64,000 nt of DNA. Origin: Paenibacillus sp. FSL H7-0331. GTDB lineage: Bacteria; Bacillota; Bacilli; Paenibacillales; NBRC-103111. Positions 1 to 8,280 of this stretch are shown piece after piece. The stretch lies in contig NZ_MRTH01000012.1 of NCBI RefSeq assembly GCF_001956045.1, positions 1 through 64,000 on the forward strand. The letters are read 5' to 3'. Numbering within the stretch: the stretch's first letter is position 1; every line of letters starts with the position of its first letter. The notes beneath the pieces were generated by a model. The model ran no database searches. It saw only the letters and a list, made by a program, of their open reading frames with translations, and was not told the DNA's origin. The translations under genes were made by a program, and so were the position numbers.

Positions 1-447
1 GTATGTCTGCTTGTTTGTTGACCTATTTAACCGTGAAATCATTGGGTTTAGTAGCGGTCCGAAAAAGACAGCAACGCTAGTTTACAAGGCAATTGCGAGC
101 ATCTCTGTCCGGTTGGATCGTATCCAAATGTTTCATACTGACCGTGGTAAAGAATTCGATAACACACTTATTTCTCAATCCTTACAAACCTTTGGAATCA
201 AACGTTCATTAAGCAAGAAGGGCTGCCCTTACGATAACGCGGTTGCCGAAGCTACATTCAAGATTTTCAAAACGGAATTTGCTAACCATGCTCATTTCCT
301 GAGCTCTGAACAGCTAGCTCTGGAGCTCAGCGATTATGTTTACTGGTTCAACCACCACCGAATTCATGGTACTTTGGGGTATCTCACTCCCATTGAAGCT
401 AGAAAGATGCCCTCATAAATATTGTCCAGTTTTCTGTTGACAATCCA
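1..447 (+). mobile_element. Right end of an IS3-family insertion sequence
   Basis: The window opens inside an IS3-type transposase gene (2-418). The element probably ends at 447: the sequence after the gene reads TTTTCTGTTGACAATCCA, ending in the CA expected of IS3-family termini (5'-TG...CA-3'). Directly to its right, at 448-455, lies ATTGAAAT, the last eight bases of the neighbouring CRISPR repeat. The element therefore appears to sit inside a repeat. The exact right boundary is inferred, since the left end lies outside the window. Confidence 0.75.
2..418 (+). CDS. IS3-family transposase OrfB, C-terminal part (integrase catalytic core)
   Basis: The reading frame is open to the left window edge, so this is the 3' part of a longer gene; no start codon should be assigned inside the window. 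It encodes the second half of an rve-type DDE integrase core. The segment DLFNREIIGFS resembles the stretch after the first catalytic Asp. HTDRGKEF carries the second Asp, and the Glu lies in NAVAEATFKIFK. The C-terminal YWFNHHRIHGTLGYLTPIEA is the usual IS3/IS150 OrfB ending. OrfB normally acts with OrfA through programmed frameshifting to cut and join element ends. The visible part is intact, with no stop or frameshift, so the element could still be active. Confidence 0.9.
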   Translation, partial: YVCLFVDLFNREIIGFSSGPKKTATLVYKAIASISVRLDRIQMFHTDRGKEFDNTLISQSLQTFGIKRSLSKKGCPYDNAVAEATFKIFKTEFANHAHFLSSEQLALELSDYVYWFNHHRIHGTLGYLTPIEARKMPS

Positions 448-1625
448 ATTGAAATACGTACAGTGATGTTACTGGCATTAGGATACGTAGTCACATCTCA
501 TACGGATGTGTGGATTGAAATTAACTTGAGCATCGGAATAAGGAACCTCACCAACCGTCACATCTCATACGGATGTGTGGATTGAAATGAAACTCCATTT
601 CTATAAAAATCTGGGCCAAAATGTCACATCTCATACGGATGTGTGGATTGAAATCACAATCCACCAATTACGACGGCAAGGTTCGTAAGGTCACATCTCA
701 TACGGATGTGTGGATTGAAATCTTGGTGATTCCTTCGACTTCACCGGCAAGAATGTCACATCTCATACGGATGTGTGGATTGAAATGCGTGTGGCTCATT
801 TTATTCAGCAGCAGATCCCGGTCACATCTCATACGGATGTGTGGATTGAAATAAAAACGGATCTGATCAATGCGATCAGCTCAACCGTCACATCTCATAC
901 GGATGTGTGGATTGAAATACCATCATCCCGCCTTTACTAATCCCCATTTAAGTCACATCTCATACGGATGTGTGGATTGAAATCTGTTTGGCGGGAAGGA
1001 TGAGCGGAGCCAAGATGTCACATCCCATACGGATGTGTGGATTGAAATGATTTGCTGAGTCCGGCCGCAATGGAGCTCGCGCGTCACATCCCATACGGAT
1101 GTGTGGATTGAAATTACGTGCAGGAGGATTTGCACTTACCCTGCCAAGTCACATCCCATACGGATGTGTGGATTGAAATCAGCTGCAGATGTTACGGATA
1201 CTGTAATTACATTGTCACATCCCATACGGATGTGTGGATTGAAATCTCCAGCTAAGTATGCTTATCTGGTAGGAACCCTGGTCACATCCCATACGGATGT
1301 GTGGATTGAAATTTGGTTGAAAGCCAGAACACGGCATGGAAACGCAAGTCACATCCCATACGGATGTGTGGATTGAAATGTTAATGTGCATACATCATCA
1401 TAAATCGGAACATCGTCACATCCCATACGGATGTGTGGATTGAAATAATCAGGGAGGGACAGAGCTTGGAGATGGATATGTCACATCCCATACGGATGTG
1501 TGGATTGAAATGGGATCGATGGCGAGGTCGTGGAAAATGACTGAGGTCACATCCCATACGGATGTGTGGATTGAAATATTGGTGAGAAAGCAAAAGACTC
1601 ATGGGCATATTGTCACATCCTATAC
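448..1625 (+). CRISPR. CRISPR array, type I-C-like repeat, 17 full repeats and 18 spacers visible
   Basis: Seventeen complete 32-bp repeats start at 490, 557, 623, 690, 755, 821, 887, 952, 1017, 1083, 1148, 1214, 1281, 1348, 1415, 1480 and 1546. Spacers are 33-35 bp. The repeat starts GTCACATC, ends GGATTGAAAT, and holds an inverted repeat CACATC/GATGTG, all typical of type I-C repeats. The ATTGAAAT end gives the crRNA 5' handle, so the array should be transcribed left to right. Repeats 1-8 have T at position 9 and repeats 9-17 have C. A degenerate, truncated repeat (GTCACATCCTATAC) at 1612-1625 marks the old, leader-distal end. On the left, 448-455 is the tail of a repeat cut by the IS, and 456-489 is a 34-bp spacer. 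Leader and cas genes are not in the window. Confidence 0.97.
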
Positions 1626-2384
1626 CACGGCGAAATCACGAAGCAAATAGTATAACAAGAAAGGTAAAGAAAGGGTTACGATAAAAAAACGAGCTTTGGA
1701 ACGCAAAAAACGTTGAGTTAAAGGTCAGACGACCTTTAGTAGCATTATTAGTAGTTCCTCAAGCGAAAATAGACTTTCCTGGAAAATATACAAGGCGATT
1801 TCAATTCTTTGGCCGCTTTAGGGTTTGGTTGGTTAGAATTTTTTTGCAAATGATTAAGATCTCATTATAGAGAGTAATGTTTTTGGTAAATACCATTGTT
1901 TTTTACCGGAAAATAAAGATGCTTACAGGGAAAAAGAGGAATTTGCCCGGACATTTATAAAAGAGCTAAGGCCAAATCTTTGATTAATTTCGCAGGATGA
2001 ATTTCTAGTAACCATGTAGTGACCACACCGTCGACTTCCTCTACATTATTGCAATCGTCGATAGAGAGGCCTTGCTCCTGTTTGCAAGCGGCTCCGATGA
2101 ATGAAGCACAATAGACAGGATCATCTCGGAAGTAGTGGGGATGAATCCTGTTTTTTTGTGATGGATGGACTGAAAATGAATGGAATATGATGATTATTGA
2201 AGTGCTTGCTAATGATTATCGCTAGCTCTAGTCCTTATGGAGCAAGGTTTTAAAAGATGTAAGCCAAAGATTATATCATGTAATCGCTTCCTGTATTACA
2301 ATAAAATGAGCAGAGAACCGCACTCAGCAGGAGGGCTGCGAGGAAGCCAAGCAGTGAAAATTGTCATGAGGAGTTGTGAAGAGG
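1626..2384. other. Intergenic region between the CRISPR array and the tartrate dehydrogenase-like gene
   Basis: I see no convincing gene in this stretch of about 760 bp. It is AT-rich up to about 1960. It contains a terminator-like hairpin at 2115-2157. A short open stretch at 2025-2100 reads weakly like decayed transposase sequence but is interrupted by stops. A small open frame at 2237-2419 has no ribosome binding site and overlaps the start of the next gene in another frame. No cas remnants are visible. Confidence 0.6.
2115..2157 (+). terminator. Rho-independent terminator-like hairpin
   Basis: The arms ACAGGATCATC and GATGAATCCTGT pair with one bulged A, and the second arm runs into seven T residues. 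The gene it would have terminated is not recognisable; it may be left over from a lost upstream gene. Confidence 0.65.
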
Positions 2385-3440
2385 ATGAAAAAATTCGAGC
2401 TTGCGGTAATTCCAGGTGATGGTATAGGTAAGGAGGTTGTGCCGGCTGCGCTGGAAGTGCTTGACACTTTGGCTGAAGTACACGGAGGCATTTCTTTTAC
2501 TTATACAAGCTTCCCTTGGAGCTGCGATTATTATATGGAGCATGGTCAGATGATTCCGGATGATGGTTTGCAAACGTTACAGGGCTTCGAGGCGATCTTC
2601 CTTGGAGCGGTGGGTGATCCGACACGTGTGCCTGACCATATATCACTGTGGGGACTCTTGATCAAAATTCGCCGTGAATTTGAGCAGGTCATTAATATAC
2701 GCCCGGCCAAATACTTCCGCGGATTGGAGTCTCCGTTACTTAAACCTAATGAGTTTGACCTACTGGTTGTAAGAGAAAACAGTGAGGGTGAATATAGTGA
2801 AATCGGCGGGCGCATCCATAAAGGAGAAGATGAGCTGGCCATCCAAAGCGCAGTTTTCTCCAGAAAAGGAACCGAAAGAGCGATGCGCTATGCGTTTGAG
2901 CTGGCACAAAAGCGCAGAGGGCATGTAACCAGCGCCACGAAATCGAACGGAATCGTACATACGATGCCTTTTTGGGACGGTGTTTTTAAAGAGGTAAGTC
3001 GTGATTATCCGGATGTGCAAACAACATCGACTCATATTGATGCGCTTGCGGCATTTTTTGTAACCAAGCCTCATGTATTTGATGTCGTTGTAGCCAGCAA
3101 TTTGTTTGGGGATATCCTGACCGACATTGGCGCCGCGATTATGGGAAGCATCGGGATTGCCCCTGCCGCGAATATTAACCTCAACGGCAAGTATCCGTCG
3201 ATGTTCGAGCCTGTCCATGGTTCAGCACCGGATATTCAGGGTCAAAATTTGGCGAATCCGATTGGGCAGATTTGGACAGCGAAGCTGATGCTGGAGCACC
3301 TTGGGGAGCACGAGATGGCGGATAAGCTGTTGAAAGTGGTAGAGGATGTAACCGACTCCGGTATCAAAACCCGTGATATCGGCGGGACTTCAACAACGAC
3401 AGAGGTCACATCCGAAATATGTAAACGGCTCAAGCAATAA
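2385..3440 (+). CDS. Tartrate/D-malate dehydrogenase-like decarboxylating dehydrogenase
   Basis: This is a member of the isocitrate/isopropylmalate dehydrogenase superfamily, closest in motif to tartrate dehydrogenase/D-malate dehydrogenase (E. coli DmlA, B. subtilis YcsA). It would oxidise and decarboxylate tartrate, D-malate or a similar 2-hydroxy-acid with NAD and a divalent metal, in the cytoplasm. Visible motifs are VIPGDGIGKE at the N-terminus, RENSEGEYSEIGGR in the substrate loop, SNLFGDILTDIGA with the metal-binding Asp residues, and MFEPVHGSAPDI in the NAD site. The length (about 351 residues) is normal. I chose ATG 2385, about 11 bases after GAGGAG; the GTG at 2376 is too close to that site. 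It leads a probable three-gene run with an SGNH hydrolase and an enolase-superfamily enzyme, suggesting sugar-acid use. Confidence 0.88.
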   Translation: MKKFELAVIPGDGIGKEVVPAALEVLDTLAEVHGGISFTYTSFPWSCDYYMEHGQMIPDDGLQTLQGFEAIFLGAVGDPTRVPDHISLWGLLIKIRREFEQVINIRPAKYFRGLESPLLKPNEFDLLVVRENSEGEYSEIGGRIHKGEDELAIQSAVFSRKGTERAMRYAFELAQKRRGHVTSATKSNGIVHTMPFWDGVFKEVSRDYPDVQTTSTHIDALAAFFVTKPHVFDVVVASNLFGDILTDIGAAIMGSIGIAPAANINLNGKYPSMFEPVHGSAPDIQGQNLANPIGQIWTAKLMLEHLGEHEMADKLLKVVEDVTDSGIKTRDIGGTSTTTEVTSEICKRLKQ

Positions 3441-3478
3441 GTCGCTATGTAGAACTGTCAATAGGGGAGGCTGCAGAA

Positions 3479-4096
3479 ATGAGGAGCATTTTCGTTATTG
3501 GGGACAGCATTTCGATTCAATACGGTCCTTATTTAAAAGAGCAATTGGAGGGCGATTTGGGTTATGACCGCAAGCGAGGCGACGCTCAAGCGATGATCGA
3601 TCTGGATCAGCCGCTTGGCGCTAACGGCGGAGATAGCAGTATGGTATTGGCGTATTTGGAATCGTTAGAAGCCTTGGGTACGAAGTATGACATTCTGCTC
3701 TTGAACTGCGGACTTCACGACATCAAAACTGATCTTGTAACCGGTAGTAAGCAGATTTCACTCGAGCAATATCGCCACAATATATCCGAAATTGTGGATA
3801 AGGCACGCAAGATGTCGAATTCCTTCGTCTGGATTCGGACAACCGATGTCATTGATCATATCCACAATGCGAGATCCCGAAATTTCCATCGTTTTCATTC
3901 GGATGTTCTGGACTATAATGCTGCTGCGGATGCGATTATGCAGGAGCACGGGATCACCATCCTTGATTTGTACGGTTTCAGCCGCAAGTTTGGCGAAGCA
4001 GCATTCTGTGATCACGTGCATTATACAGATGAGGTTCGGAAGCTGCAGGCAGCCTTTATTACCGGTTATTTACATGCCAAATTTGCAGATGCTTAA
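3479..4096 (+). CDS. SGNH/GDSL-type hydrolase
   Basis: A 205-residue SGNH-family esterase or acetylhydrolase. Block I is IGDSISI with the nucleophile at Ser10. The oxyanion residues are Gly in GANGGDS and Asn in LLNCGLHD. Block V is DHVHYTD with the catalytic Asp and His. There is no signal peptide, so it should act in the cytoplasm, perhaps removing acyl groups from an imported substrate. An AGGGGAGG-like site precedes the ATG. It lies 38 bp after the dehydrogenase-like gene and 23 bp before the enolase-superfamily gene, so the three are probably one transcript. The substrate cannot be told from sequence. Confidence 0.85.
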   Translation: MRSIFVIGDSISIQYGPYLKEQLEGDLGYDRKRGDAQAMIDLDQPLGANGGDSSMVLAYLESLEALGTKYDILLLNCGLHDIKTDLVTGSKQISLEQYRHNISEIVDKARKMSNSFVWIRTTDVIDHIHNARSRNFHRFHSDVLDYNAAADAIMQEHGITILDLYGFSRKFGEAAFCDHVHYTDEVRKLQAAFITGYLHAKFADA

Positions 4097-4119
4097 CAAA
4101 AATTTTAGGAGGAACAGAC

Positions 4120-5340
4120 ATGGTAAACACTTATCACGATTTATCTTATTTGCATTTGGACAGCTCCCTTACCCAGGCACAAAGTAATGTCAGCACTGCG
4201 GAATTGGAGGCAGCGGCGAATTCTACCGTACTGAATGTGGAAGGTATCACCTCTCCATTAATCATAGAGTCCATGGAACTGTTGTTTAATAACGGCTTAT
4301 ACTTCCTGCGCACAAGGTCGAAGGATGGCTCAGAAGGCGTAGCTGTGGCAAGTGAACGTGCAGCTTACCTGTACCCTTTGCTCAAGCAGCTGATCATCCC
4401 TTACTTTATAGGTAAGGATGCCAGAGATTTGGAAAAGCTCCTGGACGGCGTATATGTTTATCAAAGCAATTATAAGCTGTCTGGACTTGCTTTGTGGTGC
4501 TGCATTTCATGGGTGGAAGCGAGTCTGCTGGATATGATGGGCCGAATAGTAGGCAAGCCTATCGGGGATTTGCTTGGAGGCGTCCTTCGCAATGAGATTC
4601 CTATTTATGTAGCAAGCGGTAACAGGGGTACAACGCCTGAAGAGGAAATTGAAGTGCTGCAGCAGAAGGTCGCGGAAACTGGAGCAAGAGCAGTTAAATT
4701 CAAGGTAGGCGGCCGGATGAGCAAGAATGCCGATTCCATTCAAGGACGCTCTGAATCGCTGATTTATTTAACACGCAAAACGTTCGGAGACGATTTCACC
4801 ATACATGCTGATGGTAATGGTTCCTATGATCCTCCAGTCGCAATCGAATACGGTAAAATACTGGAAGAAATTGGTGCTTTCTTTTATGAAGAGCCTTGTC
4901 CTTTTGAGCATCTTGAAGATACCAAGGAGGTCGCAGACGCGCTGCATATTCCTCTGGCCTTCGGTGAACAGGAAACAAGTATAAGACGGTTCCGCTGGAT
5001 TATCGATAATGATGCCGCACAGGTCGTACAGCCGGATTTACAGTATAACGGGGGATTTATTAGAAATACACGTGTTGCTAGAATGGCAGCTTTAAAGGGC
5101 ATACCAGTTACACCTCACATTAGCGGTGGGTATGGGTACATTTATATGCTGCATTTTGCTTCGTACATTCCGAACATAGGGAAGTTTCAGGAAGATAAAG
5201 CGGGAGTCAAAGTGACTGATTATTTATTCACGCCGCACATGGAAGTGAAAGACGGTGTTTTTCGAGCACCTACAGCTCCCGGTCTTGGTATGGATGTTCA
5301 AGTCGTTGATAAAGTACTTCGTAAAGCGCTTGTCGTTTAA
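4120..5340 (+). CDS. Mandelate racemase/muconate lactonizing (enolase superfamily) enzyme
   Basis: A 406-residue enolase-superfamily protein, likely a sugar-acid dehydratase, racemase or epimerase. The barrel shows a KxK base motif in AVKFKVGG. The three metal ligands lie in HADGNG (Asp), FYEEPCPFE (Glu) and FGEQE (Glu). A His base lies in VTPHISGG. A Lys and a His on opposite sides of the active site would fit the mandelate racemase subgroup. The N-terminal capping region is about 30 residues longer than in many relatives and has little obvious homology. AGGAGGA precedes the ATG. It is the last gene of the first operon; a strong hairpin terminator follows at 5385-5450. Confidence 0.87.
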   Translation: MVNTYHDLSYLHLDSSLTQAQSNVSTAELEAAANSTVLNVEGITSPLIIESMELLFNNGLYFLRTRSKDGSEGVAVASERAAYLYPLLKQLIIPYFIGKDARDLEKLLDGVYVYQSNYKLSGLALWCCISWVEASLLDMMGRIVGKPIGDLLGGVLRNEIPIYVASGNRGTTPEEEIEVLQQKVAETGARAVKFKVGGRMSKNADSIQGRSESLIYLTRKTFGDDFTIHADGNGSYDPPVAIEYGKILEEIGAFFYEEPCPFEHLEDTKEVADALHIPLAFGEQETSIRRFRWIIDNDAAQVVQPDLQYNGGFIRNTRVARMAALKGIPVTPHISGGYGYIYMLHFASYIPNIGKFQEDKAGVKVTDYLFTPHMEVKDGVFRAPTAPGLGMDVQVVDKVLRKALVV

Positions 5341-5384
5341 AAGAAACCTTCAAGAAGCTCGTGCTTGACACGAACTTCACTTGC

Positions 5385-5450
5385 ACCTCTTATGATAGGC
5401 ATTGGGCAACCCCCGAGTGGGTAACCAATACTAGCATAGGAGGTTTTTTT
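5385..5450 (+). terminator. Long multi-stem terminator
   Basis: ACCTCTTATG pairs with CATAGGAGGT (10 bp, one G-U), followed directly by seven T residues. Inside the loop ATTGG/CCAAT and ACCC/GGGT can stack further, giving an unusually long rod of about 60 nt. It ends the operon at 2385-5340. Confidence 0.85.
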
Positions 5451-5750
5451 ATCTATTACTTGCTGTACATCGTGATTTCTTATGATTATCGAGAGAATTG
5501 CTGATGATTGTTTCGGTATGCAAAAGCTTGCTGCAGTGCTGTTTGCAGGTATTAGAGCAAATGGCTTTGTATTGATTGTATCCAGTTATGGAGTTCCGAT
5601 GCTATGCTCAGACCAACAAAGAAAAGGATGTGTATACTGGTCTGATTCGCAAGGAGGACATATGGACAATGATCGGTTTATGGAACGTTCACCACCTGCC
5701 AAGAGTGAAATGAGCCTGTACCCACATACGAATATAATGGAGGATAAGAC
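5451..5750. other. Intergenic region upstream of the carbohydrate transporter block
   Basis: About 300 bp separate the terminator from the next gene. An open frame at 5482-5766 has no ribosome binding site, shows no recognisable domain and runs into the following gene, so I do not call it. The region should hold the promoter for 5751-11088, but I could not pick a convincing -35/-10 pair by eye. GGAGG lies 8 bases before the ATG at 5751. Confidence 0.5.
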
Positions 5751-6662
5751 ATGTCAGAGAACGTAACCCATACAGCGGTTGTAGAAGATTGCTTTAATAT
5801 GATGTTTGCAGCGGAACACATTTGTAAAGCCTTCAAAGAAGCAGGTCGCGACCATATCCAGTTTTCACAATTCGGCAGTGTAACCCGTTCTGGAGATAAA
5901 TTTACAGTCGCGCTGTTGGATAAATATCGGACGAATTGGGATGCAAGGAAGGATGAGGACAATTTAGGCTACAAGCTGGCTTTTGTACTGGGCTGGTTGT
6001 GCCATCGTGCTGCCGACCGCCAGATGAAGGTCGTATTTCGTGAAGCCGAGCCTGAATCCAGACAGTTTCCTACGGACTGCAGCATCTATCATGATGCATT
6101 TATTTTCCACAGATTATATGAAAATAATAACAATACGCCATTTCCGTATCAAAAGGCACATTTTGAGACCAACATGGAGAGCCTGAGGGGCTCGGGAGTC
6201 ATTAATGTCCATGCAGCAGCAAATACGTTCCGCTTTATTTGGCAGCGCCAGCTTCTTGAACTGCAGACGTTTGTCCCGGATACTGAACATATCGATAGTT
6301 GGTTTGATAAGCTGCATGCCAAGCACCAGGAGCAAACGATTCATCTGGATCGTTATGCAGAAGCCGTATTGACCCCGGACCCGGATAAAGTCAAACGATT
6401 TATCGAGGATACGAACTTTTATAATGAAGAGGATGCTATTATTCAGCTAACTCAAGCGCTTCGTCAAGGCGCAAAACCTTCTCAGGAAGAACTGACAGCG
6501 GCTTTTGCAGCAGAGCCCACCAGCCATTATGCTCACGCTGTGAAAATGGGGTATGGTTATTTACAAAGCGCAAGCGCTTACTTCACGGGAGAGATCGATC
6601 AGGACACCTTAAAGGATCAATTGGATGTAGGCAAAAAAGGGAGAGACGGTCAATCGGTTTAA
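5751..6662 (+). CDS. Conserved protein of unknown function, first copy of a flanking paralog pair
   Basis: A 303-residue soluble protein without signal peptide or membrane segment. It is clearly paralogous to 10198-11088: both begin MSENV and share FGS(V/I)T, FVLGWLCHRAA, DAFIFHRLY, NNNNTP, TFVPD, WFD.L.AK and a near-identical PDPDKVK-type stretch. The FVLGWLCHRAAD segment with a buried His recalls the zinc-dependent phospholipase C fold, where GWL.H...D supplies metal ligands, but the rest is too diverged to assign that family. The two copies bracket an ABC sugar-transporter cassette with short gaps, so the protein may act on the same substrate or be induced with it. I do not recognise a characterised relative. 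Confidence 0.8.
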   Translation: MSENVTHTAVVEDCFNMMFAAEHICKAFKEAGRDHIQFSQFGSVTRSGDKFTVALLDKYRTNWDARKDEDNLGYKLAFVLGWLCHRAADRQMKVVFREAEPESRQFPTDCSIYHDAFIFHRLYENNNNTPFPYQKAHFETNMESLRGSGVINVHAAANTFRFIWQRQLLELQTFVPDTEHIDSWFDKLHAKHQEQTIHLDRYAEAVLTPDPDKVKRFIEDTNFYNEEDAIIQLTQALRQGAKPSQEELTAAFAAEPTSHYAHAVKMGYGYLQSASAYFTGEIDQDTLKDQLDVGKKGRDGQSV

Positions 6663-6686
6663 CCATAATTAAGAGGGGGTTATCAT

Positions 6687-8237
6687 ATGTCTATTCAATG
6701 GAAATCGAAGTCTATGCTCGTACTTGCCGGAAGCCTGCTTGTTACTACCGCATTAGCCGGCTGCAGCAGTCCAAGTCCCGCAGCAACAGACAGCAAGCCA
6801 AAAGGAACTACACCTGCAGGTGATGAAAAGCCGTTCACCATCTCGATGATGAATTTATCTGTTCTATCGGAGCCACCCAAGGATAGCGATCCAATCATTT
6901 CCGCTGTCAAAAAACTGACCAATACCGATTTACAAATTCAATGGGTCCCTAACGGTACTTACGACGAGAAGGTCAATGCCACAATAGCATCCGGTCAGCT
7001 GCCAATGGTTTTGCTTGTCAGTACACCGATGCCGTCAAATATAAAAAATGCGATGAGAACCGGACAATTTTGGGAAATCGGACCGCTGCTTAAGGATTTT
7101 CCGAATTTGGAAAAAGCATTGAATCCGCAGGTTCTGAAAAGCTCGGCTGTCGGTGGGAAATATTATGGGATTAATCGCGCCCGTTCGCTCGTTGGTGATG
7201 GGATGATTTATCGTACAGATTGGCTCAATAAGCTCAGTATGAAGCCTCCGACTACATTGGATGAAATGTATGAAGTTATCAAAGCCTTCGCGACTAAGGA
7301 CCCGGATGGCAATGGCAAAAATGATACGATCGGACTCGCCGAAGAGAAAAGTATTCGTGGCTTCAAATTTATTCTCGCAGCAGCTGGCGGCGGCAACGTG
7401 TGGGAAATCAAGGACAACAAAGTCGTACCGGCCCATGAAAGCAAAGCTTTCGTAGATGCGATGAACTGGTACAAAAGGTTGTATCAGGAAAAGCTGATCA
7501 ATCAGGATTTTGCGATCACCGAACGGGTACAAAATATTGATAACGGCAATAAAGGCCTCTTCGGCTTCCGTATGGGAGACAATGATTTCATTTCTCGCCA
7601 TTCAGAGCTGTTCAAGATCAATCCGACAGCTGAGTTGGATACGGCAAGCCTTCTCAAAGGGGTAAATGGCACCAAGCTGCTGATGGACACCGGGATGTCG
7701 GGCAGTTTCGTCATTCCGAAGCAATCCGTCAAAACTGAAGCCGAGGTTAGGAAAATTCTTCAATACTTTGACAAGCTCTCTACCAAAGAAGGACAAAACA
7801 TTTTCGAATGGGGAATTGAAGGCGTTCATTACTCTGTAAAGGACGGCAAAGCGGATCGCACGCCTGAGCAAGCCGCCAAATATGCAGCGGAAGTGATCCA
7901 GATGCAGCAGGCCATGCAGATTTCCGATGGTTCCCTGGCTATGGAAGGTACACTGGATAAATATACAGCCAAATTTAAAGCAGCGAAAAAAGAGGCTGCA
8001 GCCGTTTCGAATATTTTTGTAGTGAACCCTGCTGCTGCCTACAGCTCTGCTACGTACGATCAGAAACGTACCCAACTGGATAAAATTATAAATGATGCCC
8101 GTGTTAAATATATAATGGGTGAGCTTGATGAGAAGGGATGGCAGGCAGCGCTTGAAAGCTGGCAGAAGGCAGGCGGCGACAAGGTACTTGAAGAGCTGAA
8201 TAAAGAATACCAGGCTGATCCTGACAAAGGAAAATAG
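6687..8237 (+). CDS. Extracellular solute-binding lipoprotein, LplA-type (CUT1 carbohydrate ABC transporter)
   Basis: A 516-residue family 1-type solute-binding protein of the long LplA/YtcQ class found with polysaccharide-use operons in Bacillus and Paenibacillus. The signal peptide ends in a lipobox, TTALAGC, giving lipidation at Cys26 and anchoring on the outer face of the membrane. An S/P/T-rich linker follows (SPSPAATDSKPKGTTPAG). DPDGNGKND is the calcium-loop-like motif typical of this class. AGAGGGGG precedes the ATG. It starts 24 bp after the first paralog and is followed by two permease genes. No ATPase is encoded nearby; such systems usually share a common MsmX-type ATPase. Confidence 0.93.
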   Translation: MSIQWKSKSMLVLAGSLLVTTALAGCSSPSPAATDSKPKGTTPAGDEKPFTISMMNLSVLSEPPKDSDPIISAVKKLTNTDLQIQWVPNGTYDEKVNATIASGQLPMVLLVSTPMPSNIKNAMRTGQFWEIGPLLKDFPNLEKALNPQVLKSSAVGGKYYGINRARSLVGDGMIYRTDWLNKLSMKPPTTLDEMYEVIKAFATKDPDGNGKNDTIGLAEEKSIRGFKFILAAAGGGNVWEIKDNKVVPAHESKAFVDAMNWYKRLYQEKLINQDFAITERVQNIDNGNKGLFGFRMGDNDFISRHSELFKINPTAELDTASLLKGVNGTKLLMDTGMSGSFVIPKQSVKTEAEVRKILQYFDKLSTKEGQNIFEWGIEGVHYSVKDGKADRTPEQAAKYAAEVIQMQQAMQISDGSLAMEGTLDKYTAKFKAAKKEAAAVSNIFVVNPAAAYSSATYDQKRTQLDKIINDARVKYIMGELDEKGWQAALESWQKAGGDKVLEELNKEYQADPDKGK

Positions 8238-8280
8238 GTCTGTTCAGATATCGTGTCCTTTTAGAAAGGCGGTAGATGCA

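Noticed and set aside
443..489. Region between the IS and repeat 1 as a CRISPR leader
   Set aside because: It contains the last eight bases of a repeat and exactly one spacer length, so it is array sequence and not a leader.
621..1608. Several open frames of 60-91 codons within the CRISPR array on both strands
   Set aside because: They encode tandem copies of the repeat (for example SHLIRMCGLK) and exist only because repeat plus spacer length keeps frames open.
2025..2100. Short peptide SDHTVDFLYIIAIVDRE resembling a transposase core
   Set aside because: Flanked by stops, only about 25 codons, and no second motif; similarity is too weak to call a remnant.
1..2384. cas genes accompanying the CRISPR array
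   Set aside because: None of the frames near the array encodes a Cas-like protein; cas genes, if any, are left of the window.
2237..2419. 60-codon open frame before the tartrate dehydrogenase-like gene
   Set aside because: No ribosome binding site, no recognisable domain, and it overlaps the real gene start in another frame.
5482..5766. 94-codon open frame upstream of the first paralog
   Set aside because: No ribosome site or domain, and its end overlaps the well-supported start at 5751.
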